Position numbers and translations under genes: made by a program. From NCBI GenBank assembly GCA_947476255.1, contig CANJPY010000044.1, positions 1 to 39,743 of the forward strand: a DNA stretch of 39,743 bases. The letters run 5' to 3'. The DNA is from Chthoniobacteraceae bacterium. Its GTDB lineage: Bacteria; Verrucomicrobiota; Verrucomicrobiia; Chthoniobacterales; Chthoniobacteraceae. Below are positions 16,026 to 25,054 of this stretch, one piece after another (position 1 is the stretch's first letter; each line of letters starts with the position of its first letter). Under the pieces are notes generated by a model. That model worked only from the letters and a program-made list of their open reading frames with translations. It had not been told where the DNA came from and did no database searches.

Positions 16026-17315
16026 GTGAATCTGCCGCCCCCACTGTCTCTGTTGGCGTCCTCCGGCGCCGGTCTCTCAAGCGAAGACGTTGGTCAATTG
16101 GTCGCTCAAGGGTGTCCTCTGGAGGATTATCGCGGCAAACGCGTGGTCCTGATCATTCCAGACGCCACGCGGACGTGCCCAGTGGGACAACTTTTTCAGC
16201 TCCTTCACGCGCACCTCGGGGCGGCGGTGCGCGCTCTGGACGTGATGGTTGCCTTGGGAACACATCAACCCATGAGCGAGGAGGCTATCTGCGAGCGCCT
16301 CGAGATTTCTCTCGAACAGCGGCGTTCCCAGTACGCGGCGGTGGCCTTCCACAATCATGAGTGGGACAATCCGGCTGCACTTCGCAGGATAGGAGTGATT
16401 GGACGCGAGGAAATTAACGCGTTGAGCGGCGGCTTGTTTGCGATGGACGTACCGGTTGACATCAATGAAAAGGTCCTCGGGTACGACCGTATTATTATCT
16501 GCGGTCCCGTGTTCCCGCATGAAGTTGTCGGTTTTTCCGGAGGCAACAAATATTTGTTCCCGGGGGTCAGTGGACCCGAGATTTTGAATTTTTTCCACTG
16601 GCTTGGTGCGGTGGTGACGAACCCGATGATTATCGGGAACAAGTGGACACCTGTGCGAAAAGTGGTCGACCGCGCTGCGGCTTTGGTGCCCGTGCCCAAG
16701 ACTTGCCTGGCCATGGTGGTGGATCATGGACAGTTGGCCGGCCTGTTTTGTGGCTCTCCCGAGAGCGCTTGGGACGGAGCGAGCGAACTTTCTCGGAAGC
16801 TTCACATTGAATACAAGGAGAAGCCCTTCCACACCGTTCTCTCGTGCGCTCCCAAAATGTACGACGAACTTTGGGTGGGTGGGAAGTGTATGTACAAGCT
16901 TGAACCGGTGGTCGCAGATGGCGGCGAGTTGATTATTTACGCACCGCACATCCATGAAATCTCGCTCACTCACGGGGATCTCATCCGTGAAGTTGGCTAC
17001 CATTGCCGAGACTATTTCTTAAAGCAGTGGGACCGTTTCAAGGACTATCCCTGGGGCACAATAGCCCACTCGACGCACGTGCGCGGGATAGGCACTTTCG
17101 AAAACGGGGTCGAGCAATGCCGTGTGCGGGTGACTCTTGCTACAGGAATTCCCGAAGAGGTATGCCGCGCTATTAATCTCGGCTACAGGGATCCTTCCAC
17201 CATTAATCCCGCCGATTATGCCAATCGCGAGGAGGAAGGGGTTTTGTACGTCCCAAAGGCTGGGGAAATGCTGTATCACTTGCGGGAGCGACCGGAGTGG
17301 GCCAGGGAGATGTAG
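16026..17315 (+). CDS. LarA-type (nickel-pincer) racemase/epimerase homologue
   Basis: This 429-residue protein matches the lactate racemase LarA family (DUF2088). Conserved positions fit the Lactobacillus plantarum enzyme with identical spacing: Asp46/Arg49 in PDATRTCP, His80 in ALGTHQPMSE, His165, Lys175 in FSGGNKYLFPG and His191 in NFFHWLG. The lysine and last histidine correspond to the nickel ligands Lys184 and His200, so a working cofactor site is likely. Family members racemise or epimerise diverse alpha-hydroxy acids, and the substrate here is unknown. The GTG start lies 3 bp after the peroxiredoxin stop and there is no other start before the DxTR motif. The cofactor genes larB, larC and larE are not in the window. 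Confidence 0.85.
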   Translation: MNLPPPLSLLASSGAGLSSEDVGQLVAQGCPLEDYRGKRVVLIIPDATRTCPVGQLFQLLHAHLGAAVRALDVMVALGTHQPMSEEAICERLEISLEQRRSQYAAVAFHNHEWDNPAALRRIGVIGREEINALSGGLFAMDVPVDINEKVLGYDRIIICGPVFPHEVVGFSGGNKYLFPGVSGPEILNFFHWLGAVVTNPMIIGNKWTPVRKVVDRAAALVPVPKTCLAMVVDHGQLAGLFCGSPESAWDGASELSRKLHIEYKEKPFHTVLSCAPKMYDELWVGGKCMYKLEPVVADGGELIIYAPHIHEISLTHGDLIREVGYHCRDYFLKQWDRFKDYPWGTIAHSTHVRGIGTFENGVEQCRVRVTLATGIPEEVCRAINLGYRDPSTINPADYANREEEGVLYVPKAGEMLYHLRERPEWAREM

Positions 17316-17615
17316 ATGCCTGGAGTCTGGTAGGGTGCGAGAGCATCAAGGCCTTGTGTTTTGACTGTTGTCACCTCCGATAGTGGGGCGCACTCGAACC
17401 GTGGGATTAAAATCAAAAGGCGTCGGGTGCGGGAGTTCGGGGCGGACTACGGCAAGTTTGCCGCCTTTGATGGGGCCCAGTTACCTTCCGCAGATTGTCT
17501 CTTGCGTCATCTGCTGAGTTTGAGTTCCCTTTCTGTCTGTCCCAGGCCGCAAAAAAACGCGCTGAGGGGAATCCCCTTCAGCGCGTTTTAGTTTTGGCTT
17601 ATTTTTTTGGTCGGA
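17316..17615. other. Intergenic region between convergent larA-like and thuA-like genes
   Basis: About 300 bp. Apart from a bidirectional terminator at its right end, no gene, tRNA or repeat was found. A short open frame at 17361-17591 has no recognisable signature and runs through the terminator, so it was not called. Confidence 0.6.
17554..17589. terminator. Bidirectional rho-independent terminator
   Basis: AAAACGCGCTGA (17554-17565) pairs with TCAGCGCGTTTT (17578-17589), and the stem continues with GGGG/CCCC around a small loop with one bulged base. A and T runs on both flanks allow it to serve the convergent larA-like and thuA-like genes. Confidence 0.85.
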
Positions 17616-18443
17616 CTACTTGGCGTATCCTTCTTTCGCCGAACCGTCTGCGTTTAGGTTGTTGGTGGCCCAGAGAACCCCGCGGGCGACAAAGTTCAAG
17701 TACCGTTCATCAGAGACGGTGTCATTGTTGTGGCCGATCGTGTTGCTGAACACGCGGGTCTTGCCCTTGTAAATGTTCGTCCACGCGGTGACGAAATCCA
17801 TTTCCTTCTCAGAACCGTCCTTATTGCGGACCAATTGTTTACCGCGGGTGATGGGTTTTGCGGTGTCGAATACTTTCACATTGTTGTAGAGCTCCTCCTT
17901 CATCGTGGTCCAATCGGGGAGATTTTTGGAAAGAGCATCGTTTTTTTCAAGGTGGCTGATGCTGATGGGTTCCTGCGGACCGTGGCCGCTGGATTGCAGT
18001 CCGAGATACTCGAACCAGAGCCCGTGCGGAGTGCCAAACTCAGCAGGTTCACTGGCACTGCCAATGCGGTAACAGTGCATGGCGCAGTGCAAATTCACGC
18101 CGGGGATTCCGTCGATATGGGGTTTGAGCACACCCTTGATCACTTCCTCATCGTTGATTCCCGCCGCGCACTCGTCGTGGATGACAAGATCATAACCCTT
18201 CGCATAGTCAGGGTTTCCGTAGATCGCCAACGGGGGCTTCGTGCTCTTGTCGTCAGTGTGCACCTGCACAACCTCTGCGTTTAGGCGGCTCTCAAGCCCA
18301 CCCTTGAGGATGTCTTTCTGCTTTGGGTAGTCGTGGCAGCAACCTCCGGTGATGAGAAGAATGCGAAGGGGCTTTGGCGCTTGCGCCTGTGCGCTCGAGA
18401 GTAGAACTCCCAGCGAGAGGAGGAGGGAATAAACGATTTTCAT
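17616..18443 (-). CDS. Exported ThuA-domain protein
   Basis: This 275-residue protein begins with a signal peptide ([20 protein letters not shown]) and then a ThuA fold, a class I glutamine-amidotransferase-like alpha/beta domain without the usual catalytic cysteine triad. [18 protein letters not shown] is the first strand and loop. [20 protein letters not shown] and a final THIS-like [19 protein letters not shown] segment are typical. ThuA proteins are abundant in planctomycetes and verrucomicrobia and are linked to carbohydrate use, but their activity is not established. The start was moved to the signal peptide; 30 extra upstream codons are not family-like. It is divergent from pgi. Confidence 0.88.
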   Translation of the reverse strand: MKIVYSLLLSLGVLLSSAQAQAPKPLRILLITGGCCHDYPKQKDILKGGLESRLNAEVVQVHTDDKSTKPPLAIYGNPDYAKGYDLVIHDECAAGINDEEVIKGVLKPHIDGIPGVNLHCAMHCYRIGSASEPAEFGTPHGLWFEYLGLQSSGHGPQEPISISHLEKNDALSKNLPDWTTMKEELYNNVKVFDTAKPITRGKQLVRNKDGSEKEMDFVTAWTNIYKGKTRVFSNTIGHNNDTVSDERYLNFVARGVLWATNNLNADGSAKEGYAK

Positions 18444-18564
18444 AGGTGGAGGTAGAGCAGACACGCTCTGTGTACCTTCTATCAAGCTGTCATCTCGAAA
18501 GATTATTAGGTCTCCGAAGTCTCGTCTCGACACTCTGCGTTCCGGAGGCTTCGATCATTGCCTC

Positions 18565-20112
18565 ATGAGCACGCTTTGGGATCGCTTTCAACAGTATCAT
18601 CTTTCGCATTCAGGATTGGGTGTTTGGCTGGACGTTTCACGAATGGGTTTCACCAGCGATTTTCTCGCCCGCATGGAAGGACCAGCACGGGCGGCTCTCC
18701 AGTCCATGGCCTCCCTGGAGGCGGGCGGCGAGGCCAACCCAGACGAACATCGCATGGTCGGTCATTACTGGCTGCGAAGTCCAGAAATGGCCCCGGCGGA
18801 GGATTTGAGCGAGACCATCCGGAGCACGAATGCGTCGATCCGGCGGTTTGCTGGACAGGTGCATGAATCCGGCGAGTTCACAGATGTGCTGGTGATCGGG
18901 ATCGGGGGTTCGGCTCTCGGGCCGCAGTTCATTTCCGACGCTCTTGGGACGAGCGAGAATCCGATTCGCTTGCACTTCTTGGACAACACGGATCCGGATG
19001 GAATTGACCGCGTTTTTGACGGGTTGCAGGGACGTTTGGACCATACTTTGAGTGTGGTGATTTCAAAGTCGGGGGGCACCAAGGAAACGCGCAACGGGAT
19101 GCTTGAGGCCAAGCGCCAGTATGATCTTGCTGGGGTTCCGTTTAGTCCGCGCGCTGTCGCTGTCACCGGGGAGGGGAGCGAGTTGGATGCTTATGCAATC
19201 GCCAACGGCTGGCTGGCGCGTTTTCCGATGTGGGACTGGGTTGGGGGGCGTACATCAGTCATGAGCGCTGTGGGGATGGTGCCCCTGATTTTGCAAGGCA
19301 TTGCGATGGAGCGTTTACTGGAGGGCGCGGCGGAAATGGATGTCTGGACGCGCACTCAGGAGCCGCTCAAAAATCCAGCGATGCTGCTGGCGCTCATGTG
19401 GCACTACGCAGGCAACGGGAAGGGGGAAAAGGACATGGTGGTGCTGCCTTACAAGGACCGCTTGGTTTTGTTTTCAAAATACCTGCAGCAGTTGGTGATG
19501 GAATCTCTCGGGAAACGTCATGACCTGGGAGGCAAAGAAGTGCACCAGGGCATTGCGGTTTATGGAAACAAGGGCTCAACGGACCAGCACGCTTATGTAC
19601 AGCAACTTCGGGATGGAGTTCATAATTTCTTCGTCACGTTTGTGGAGGTTCGCAAGGATCGATCCGGCACAGGATTTGACGTTGAGCCAGACACGACGAC
19701 TGGCGACTATTTGCAAGGTTTCCTGCGGGGAACCCGGTCCGCTTTGTTCGAGAGCGGACGCGAGTCGATCACGGTCAGTTTGCCTGAGGTAAGCCCTGAA
19801 AGTGTGGGGGCCTTGATTGCCTTGTATGAGCGTGCAGTGGGTTTTTATGGCGCGCTGGTGAATATCAACGCGTACCATCAGCCTGGTGTTGAAGCCGGAA
19901 AGAAGGCTGCCACAGCCGTTTTGAAGCTGCAGCACAAGGTTCTTGAAGCATTGAAGAAAGAGTCCCAAAGCGCCTCGGAAGTTGCGCAGGCTCTGGGGGC
20001 CGACGCTGAGGATGTCTATCATGTGCTGCAGCATCTCGCGGCGAACAGGCCCGCGGTGTGCTTGATTGCCGGCGGCAGTCCCCAGTTTGATCGCTTCAGT
20101 CTCACTGCATAA
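18565..20112 (+). CDS. pgi: Glucose-6-phosphate isomerase
   Basis: This 515-residue protein interconverts glucose-6-phosphate and fructose-6-phosphate. The sugar-phosphate-binding block [18 protein letters not shown], the second site [15 protein letters not shown] and the signature region with [14 protein letters not shown] are intact. [23 protein letters not shown] carries the catalytic histidine and lysine context. The last 60 residues (about 455-515) include [20 protein letters not shown], which reads like a helix-turn-helix or winged-helix tail following the catalytic core. The stop is 7 bp from a histidine kinase gene. The start at 18565 has no Shine-Dalgarno sequence. Confidence 0.95.
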   Translation: MSTLWDRFQQYHLSHSGLGVWLDVSRMGFTSDFLARMEGPARAALQSMASLEAGGEANPDEHRMVGHYWLRSPEMAPAEDLSETIRSTNASIRRFAGQVHESGEFTDVLVIGIGGSALGPQFISDALGTSENPIRLHFLDNTDPDGIDRVFDGLQGRLDHTLSVVISKSGGTKETRNGMLEAKRQYDLAGVPFSPRAVAVTGEGSELDAYAIANGWLARFPMWDWVGGRTSVMSAVGMVPLILQGIAMERLLEGAAEMDVWTRTQEPLKNPAMLLALMWHYAGNGKGEKDMVVLPYKDRLVLFSKYLQQLVMESLGKRHDLGGKEVHQGIAVYGNKGSTDQHAYVQQLRDGVHNFFVTFVEVRKDRSGTGFDVEPDTTTGDYLQGFLRGTRSALFESGRESITVSLPEVSPESVGALIALYERAVGFYGALVNINAYHQPGVEAGKKAATAVLKLQHKVLEALKKESQSASEVAQALGADAEDVYHVLQHLAANRPAVCLIAGGSPQFDRFSLTA

Positions 20113-20119
20113 ACCAAGC

Positions 20120-20833
20120 ATGCCTCAGGCGTTACATGAATCAGGTGGGGGCTCGGAAGGTGGGTTGGAAACGATACCAGTGCATCTTCTTGAATCCTTT
20201 TTGAGACAGCTTTCCCATGATGTCCGGAATGACCTCAACGCAATGGAGTTGCTCGTTTCCTATGTCGAATATGAGAAGTCCGACGGGGACGTCGGAAATG
20301 CCCTCAAACAGTTGCACGATGCGGTCCGCTATGGAGCGCGCCGGATGCTTCGTGTTTCCAGGGCGGTTCAAGTTCCTGATGTCGAATACATTCCGTACCC
20401 CGTTGATATTTTCTTGGAGGACCTGAGGGAACGGGTGGAGACGGAACGTCCTGAACTGGCCCGTCGCCTCGTGTGGGAACGCTGTGATTCAAGGGACGTG
20501 GCATTGGTAGATGCGGGTCTGGTGTTGGAAGCGTTTGTGGAACTGCTGGATAACGCAACCGCATTTTCATCAAGCGAGACTTCCGTGCATGTGAAGGTGG
20601 AGTCCTGCGATGCAGGGGCGAAGTGGACCATTTCCCAGCATGCGTCTGAATGTCCTCCGGGGCATGAGGGGTGGGGGCGTCTGCCTTTGGTGAGTACGCG
20701 GCGGAGCCACTACGGGCTTGGACTGTGTTGGGTACGCCGCGTTTTGAAGGCGCATCGCGCAACGATAGTTTTTGTTTATCACGCTGCAGAACAGAAGCTT
20801 GCGACAGAAGTTGTGTTTGCTGTCCAGTCATGA
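20120..20833 (+). CDS. Histidine kinase-like protein without a sensor domain
   Basis: This 237-residue soluble protein looks like a bare kinase core. The first helix carries LSHDVRNDLNAMELL with candidate phosphoacceptor His33. An N-box (VLEAFVELLDNATAFS, Asn145) and a G2-type loop (HYGLGLCWVRRVLKAH) follow. The G1 (DxGxG) motif is not clearly recognisable, and the segment there (KWTISQHASECPPGHEG) is degenerate, so kinase activity is uncertain; phosphatase or scaffold roles are possible. There is no membrane segment, PAS or GAF domain. It begins 7 bp after pgi, and its TGA overlaps the ATG of the response regulator (ATGA), so the three are probably one transcript and the last two are coupled. 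Confidence 0.75.
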   Translation: MPQALHESGGGSEGGLETIPVHLLESFLRQLSHDVRNDLNAMELLVSYVEYEKSDGDVGNALKQLHDAVRYGARRMLRVSRAVQVPDVEYIPYPVDIFLEDLRERVETERPELARRLVWERCDSRDVALVDAGLVLEAFVELLDNATAFSSSETSVHVKVESCDAGAKWTISQHASECPPGHEGWGRLPLVSTRRSHYGLGLCWVRRVLKAHRATIVFVYHAAEQKLATEVVFAVQS

Positions 20834-22212
20834 GTGTGGACCCCTCCAAGGTTTTGGTCATCGACGACGAGCGTCCGGTGCTCATGACTCTGGAGGCTCT
20901 ATTGCAGCGCCGAGGATTTATGGTGCAAACGGCGTCCAGCGCAGCCGCGGGCATACAGGCTGCGGGGCGATGGAAACCCGATTTGGTTCTGCTGGACCTT
21001 GGACTCCCAGATGCGGACGGTCTGGATGTGCTGCGTGAGTTGCGTACACAGCTTCCGAGCGTGCAGGTGCTTATTCTCACTGCAAACGATTCCCTGGCGA
21101 ATGCCATCCAGTCGATCAAACTGGGTGCTTTTCATTTTGTGAGTAAGCCATACGCGCCTGAGGAGTTATTGAGTTTGATGGGACGGGCGCTTGAGAAGCG
21201 TCGGTTGGAGCGGGAAACCGCTGTTTTGAGGGAGGAAAGCGAGCGATTGGTGAGGCGGTTGGCGGAGGCTGAGGACCGGAGTGCACCCGTGTTTCATAGC
21301 AGGTGTATGAGGCAGCTCGAGGACCTTTTAAAACGCGTGGCTCCTACGGACGCCAATGTATTGTTGCTTGGAGAGAGTGGGGTGGGGAAGGAGGTGTTGG
21401 CAACGCGAATTCACGCGATGAGCAGGCGTGCCGACCGTCCGATGGTGAAGTTAAACTGTGCAGCTTTTCCAGCAAATATGATTGAGGGGGAGCTGTTTGG
21501 GTATGTGAAAGGCGCCTTCACAGGAGCTGTCGCAGATTTTCCGGGCATGGTGTCCGAAGCGCAGGGGGGAACCTTGTTTTTGGACGAAGTGGCGGAAATG
21601 CCGCCTGATTTACAGACCCGTTTTTTGCGGGTGTTGCAGGAGCGCGAATATCGGCCGCTGGGCAGCACTCGCACTGTAAAGTCGGATTTTCGTCTGGTTG
21701 CTGCGACGAATCGTCCTGTGGCGGAGGCGGTTCGGACCGGCGCTTTGCGGCAGGATTTATACTACAGGTTGAACACGTTTCAGGTGGACATTCCACCGTT
21801 GCGTGAGCGTCGGGACGACATTCCCGCCCTCGTCCAACGGTTTGTGAACCAGTTTTCTGCGCGCCATGGGTTGCCTTTGCCAAAGGTTCTCCCGGAAGCG
21901 CTGGAACGACTGCGGGTGCACTCGTGGCCTGGAAATATTCGTGAGCTTCAGAACGCCATCGAATATGCCGTGGTTTTGGCAGAGGCGGGGGGTATTGGAG
22001 TCAAACAGCTGCCGGCGGATTTACAAGCAGCTCCTGCGTACCATAAGGCGCTTGAGGGCACGGGCGCATCCTTGGACCTGGAGTCTCGAGAGCGACAGAC
22101 GGTGCTCCAAGTTTTAATCGACACCAAAGGCAACAAAAAACGGGCTGCAGAAATTTTGGGAATCCAGCGTCCCACATTGTACGCCAAACTCAGGCGCTAC
22201 GGCGTGCACTGA
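20830..22212 (+). CDS. NtrC-type sigma-54-dependent response regulator
   Basis: This 460-residue protein has three parts. A receiver domain covers residues 7-120, with acidic pocket IDDE, phosphoacceptor Asp56 in LVLLDLGLPDADG and Lys in VSKPYAPEEL. An AAA+ domain covers about 150-390, with Walker A GESGVGKE (181-188), the sigma-54 contact loop GAFTGA (228-233), Walker B TLFLDEVAEM and an arginine-finger region. A Fis-type helix-turn-helix is at the C-terminus (KKRAAEILGIQRPTLYAKLR). It should activate sigma-54 promoters when phosphorylated, most simply by the coupled upstream kinase. No convincing sigma-54 promoter was found nearby, so its targets are unknown. Confidence 0.95.
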   Translation: MSVDPSKVLVIDDERPVLMTLEALLQRRGFMVQTASSAAAGIQAAGRWKPDLVLLDLGLPDADGLDVLRELRTQLPSVQVLILTANDSLANAIQSIKLGAFHFVSKPYAPEELLSLMGRALEKRRLERETAVLREESERLVRRLAEAEDRSAPVFHSRCMRQLEDLLKRVAPTDANVLLLGESGVGKEVLATRIHAMSRRADRPMVKLNCAAFPANMIEGELFGYVKGAFTGAVADFPGMVSEAQGGTLFLDEVAEMPPDLQTRFLRVLQEREYRPLGSTRTVKSDFRLVAATNRPVAEAVRTGALRQDLYYRLNTFQVDIPPLRERRDDIPALVQRFVNQFSARHGLPLPKVLPEALERLRVHSWPGNIRELQNAIEYAVVLAEAGGIGVKQLPADLQAAPAYHKALEGTGASLDLESRERQTVLQVLIDTKGNKKRAAEILGIQRPTLYAKLRRYGVH

Positions 22213-22292
22213 ACTTGTGGCCGGAGTTGAGGAATGAGAAAGGGCGTGGAGGAACTGGGCCGGGTGGAGGGATGTAGAGTTTTTCCTCGGCG

Positions 22293-24812
22293 TTAGAACT
22301 CCAGCTTTGGGAGGATTTTTTCCACCTTCTGCGCGGGGGGCACTGGCATCGTATCGCTGGGGCGCACTGCTTGTACTTTGGGCACTTCAGCCTGCTGCTG
22401 AGCGGGGTCTTTATTGTCGGGAATCTTGTTGTCGAGTGGGGCCGCATTTCCGCTCGCCTTGAATTGTTTAAGAGCGCGGGCGGCCTGTTCTGAGCGCGCC
22501 GAGTAAAAGGGATCTTCGCCAACTACGGTTGGAGATTTGAGGGCAATGGCAGTGACGGTACTGAGATCGACGGCCACCTCGACCTTGGGTTGAGCCCCGT
22601 CTTCTCCGGAATGACGCTTTGGCCGCTTGGGGCCGTGGACGTCACACGTCTCTTCAGGCAGCGGCATTTGTTTGGCGCTCAGCCAAACCTCCCTTTGCGT
22701 CGAGGTTTGAACTCCGTCCGCTCCGGTTTCGACACATGCGGGCAGCAGTGAATAGCCGGACTTGGCGCAGATGCGGCACTTGTGCAGGTCGCTGGGACGG
22801 ACGAAAGGTTTTGGCGGATATTTTTCAAACGAGGCATTCATCACCTCAGCCCAAACGGGAAGGGCGATTTCGCTGCCAAAAGCGCCGTAATAAATGGGGG
22901 TTCTTGCTTTGTCAAAACCGGCCCAAACCCCACACGTGAGTTCACTGGAATAACCGAGGAACCAGACGTCGGTGAAGTCGTAAGCCGTTCCCGTCTTTCC
23001 GGCCAAGGGGAGTCTCTTTAGCCCGTAATTCGTGAACGCCCGTCCTCCGGTGCCGTCGCTCAGCGCGGCGCTTAGGCACTCCGTAATTTGAAATGCGGTT
23101 GAAGGCCGCAGCGCTTTTTCGCGGGATGTCGTTTCCTTAAAGATCGAGCGTCCTGCGTTGTCCTCGATCCGGTCGATGAGAAAGGATTTTCCCGGCCTCG
23201 AACCGTCTCCTGAAAAGGACGTGTAAGACAGGGTCATTTCTTGCAGAGACATTTCTGTGCTTCCTAGAAAAGTAGCAGGATAAGCTCTTGGCTGGCTTTG
23301 GATTCCAGCGGCTTTGGATGTCGCCGCCACTGCGTCAATAGAGGCTTTGAGGTCGCTTCCAATCAGCATTCCCAGCCGGACTGTGGCTGCATTTTTGGAC
23401 TTCACCAGAGCGTTCTGCGCCGTAACCATTCCTTCAAATGGCGTGTTGGATTCTTCTCTCGCCCATTCCCCCAAGATGCCGCTTGTGCCGCCAATCATCA
23501 CTTTGCGGTTGTCCATCACGGAGTCCTGAACCATCGACCACGGATGCAGGCCACTCTCAAAGGCAGCGGCATACACAAGGGGCTTGAAGGAGCTGCCCGG
23601 GGGCTTTTTGGCCTGGGTGACGCGGTTAAATTCGCTATGCTGGACATCCCGCCCGCCCACAATGGCGCGGATCGCTCCTGTAGTGTTGTCTAAAACAACC
23701 ACAGCTCCCTGTAGATACTCGGGTTTAGGGGGCGGTTCTTCAGCCCCCGCAGCCACTCTCCTTTTCCAAGCGCGATACAAGGGATCAAATGTTTCGTAGG
23801 TTTGTTTGTCCTTAAATTCAGCGCGACGCTCCATTGCTTCGAGTTGCTTTTGGAGCGCGGCCTCAGCTTTACGCTGCAGGCCAAGGTCTATTGTCGTGTA
23901 GATTCGGTACCCTTCGCTGAAGGCGTTTTCGAGTCCGACGAGCTTGGACATTTGAGCGGACACCATTGCGGCGAAGTAGCTCTCTTGAAGGATCGACTTC
24001 TTGTTTTTGATAATCGGATCCTCCTCAAGCGCAAACTTGTAGGCTGCATCATTGAGAACTCCGAGTTCGTGCATTCGGAAAAGGACGTGGTTGCGGGAGT
24101 CGACACAGGCTTTACGGTTACGCCAAGGGGAAAGCTGGTTGGGGCTTCGAAGGAGTCCGGCCAACATTGCGGATTCAGCGGGGCTAAGGTCCTTGCCACT
24201 TTTTCCTAAGTAACCTTGCGCAGCCGCTTCCGCTCCGTAAAAGCCAGAGCCAAAAAACACACGGTTGAGATAAAGCTCAAGAATTTGTTCCTTGGTCAGA
24301 CGGTTTTCGATCTCCCACGCCACAAACATTTCAAGCACTTTACGGCGTATTGAGCGGTCTTTGCTGGGGAGTTCTTCGGTGAAGGTATTCCTCGCCAACT
24401 GCTGGGTGATGGTACTGGCGCCTTCACGTCCTTTCCTCGCCCGCAAATTGCGGGTGACTGCCCGCGCAACGCCGTAATAATCCACACCGTGATGGCTGAA
24501 AAAGCGGGAGTCTTCCGCGGAGACCACGGCTTGCTGAAGGGATTTCGCCAGTTCGCTCAGAGGCTTCTCGTCCCTGTTTTTGATGAAAATGCGCCCAATC
24601 GGTTCTCCGTTCCGGTCCAGAATAACGCTCGCGGATTCCATTTCCTTCAAGCGCCGGTAATCCAGCGAGCGCGCCTTTACCTTCCAGGATCCGTACAGCC
24701 AGATCCCAGCGCCCGCACCAAGAAGGGAGAGTCCCGTCACGACTTTGAGGGAGAAGAAAACGATGCTGCGAAGGCGTGGGCGGTTTCTGCGCTGGTTTGG
24801 CAGTGGAGTCAT
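22293..24812 (-). CDS. Class A penicillin-binding protein (PBP1A-type)
   Basis: This 839-residue bifunctional peptidoglycan synthase is anchored by one N-terminal membrane helix (about 17-40). The GT51 glycosyltransferase domain has catalytic Glu100 in VVSAEDSRFFSHHGVD and the EGASTITQQLARN motif. The transpeptidase domain has Ser407 in PPGSSFKPL, SKN at 472-474 and KTG at 604-606, all intact. A small cysteine-rich block (CRICAKSG, then later cysteines) and a Pro/Gln-rich tail of about 140 residues follow, a tail longer than usual. It is convergent with the response regulator and divergent from the TolC-type gene. No Shine-Dalgarno sequence precedes the start. Confidence 0.95.
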   Translation of the reverse strand: MTPLPNQRRNRPRLRSIVFFSLKVVTGLSLLGAGAGIWLYGSWKVKARSLDYRRLKEMESASVILDRNGEPIGRIFIKNRDEKPLSELAKSLQQAVVSAEDSRFFSHHGVDYYGVARAVTRNLRARKGREGASTITQQLARNTFTEELPSKDRSIRRKVLEMFVAWEIENRLTKEQILELYLNRVFFGSGFYGAEAAAQGYLGKSGKDLSPAESAMLAGLLRSPNQLSPWRNRKACVDSRNHVLFRMHELGVLNDAAYKFALEEDPIIKNKKSILQESYFAAMVSAQMSKLVGLENAFSEGYRIYTTIDLGLQRKAEAALQKQLEAMERRAEFKDKQTYETFDPLYRAWKRRVAAGAEEPPPKPEYLQGAVVVLDNTTGAIRAIVGGRDVQHSEFNRVTQAKKPPGSSFKPLVYAAAFESGLHPWSMVQDSVMDNRKVMIGGTSGILGEWAREESNTPFEGMVTAQNALVKSKNAATVRLGMLIGSDLKASIDAVAATSKAAGIQSQPRAYPATFLGSTEMSLQEMTLSYTSFSGDGSRPGKSFLIDRIEDNAGRSIFKETTSREKALRPSTAFQITECLSAALSDGTGGRAFTNYGLKRLPLAGKTGTAYDFTDVWFLGYSSELTCGVWAGFDKARTPIYYGAFGSEIALPVWAEVMNASFEKYPPKPFVRPSDLHKCRICAKSGYSLLPACVETGADGVQTSTQREVWLSAKQMPLPEETCDVHGPKRPKRHSGEDGAQPKVEVAVDLSTVTAIALKSPTVVGEDPFYSARSEQAARALKQFKASGNAAPLDNKIPDNKDPAQQQAEVPKVQAVRPSDTMPVPPAQKVEKILPKLEF

Positions 24813-25054
24813 GAGAGTGAGGCCGAAAGCTTCAGTTTTCTTTGGTGGATCGCAACTTCAAAGAGCGAGTCTGTAAGTTTATTCGGAACCGCGTGGCTCC
24901 CAAGCCCAAATCAGCGGTCAAGATGAGCCGGCCCATCGCTCACCATAGCGACGGAATTTTCCTAGCCTCTGAAGACGAGGGAAAACACATTTAATCCGCA
25001 GAGACAGGTTGACTGTTGCATCCATTGACTAGATTGAGGCATCTTACCATCTCC

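Noticed and set aside
16077-17003. Long open frame antisense to the larA-like gene (308 codons)
   Set aside because: It mirrors a well-conserved gene, has no family signature and arises from high third-position GC.
18053-18067. Sequence TGGCAC-N5-ATGC with GG-N10-GC spacing, a possible sigma-54 promoter
   Set aside because: It lies inside the thuA-like gene, about 500 bp before pgi, and matches the -12 half poorly. Chance is the better explanation.
20304-21119. Long open frame antisense to the kinase and response regulator (271 codons)
   Set aside because: The translation is rich in Pro, Ser and Arg and has no recognisable domain; both sense genes carry clear motifs.
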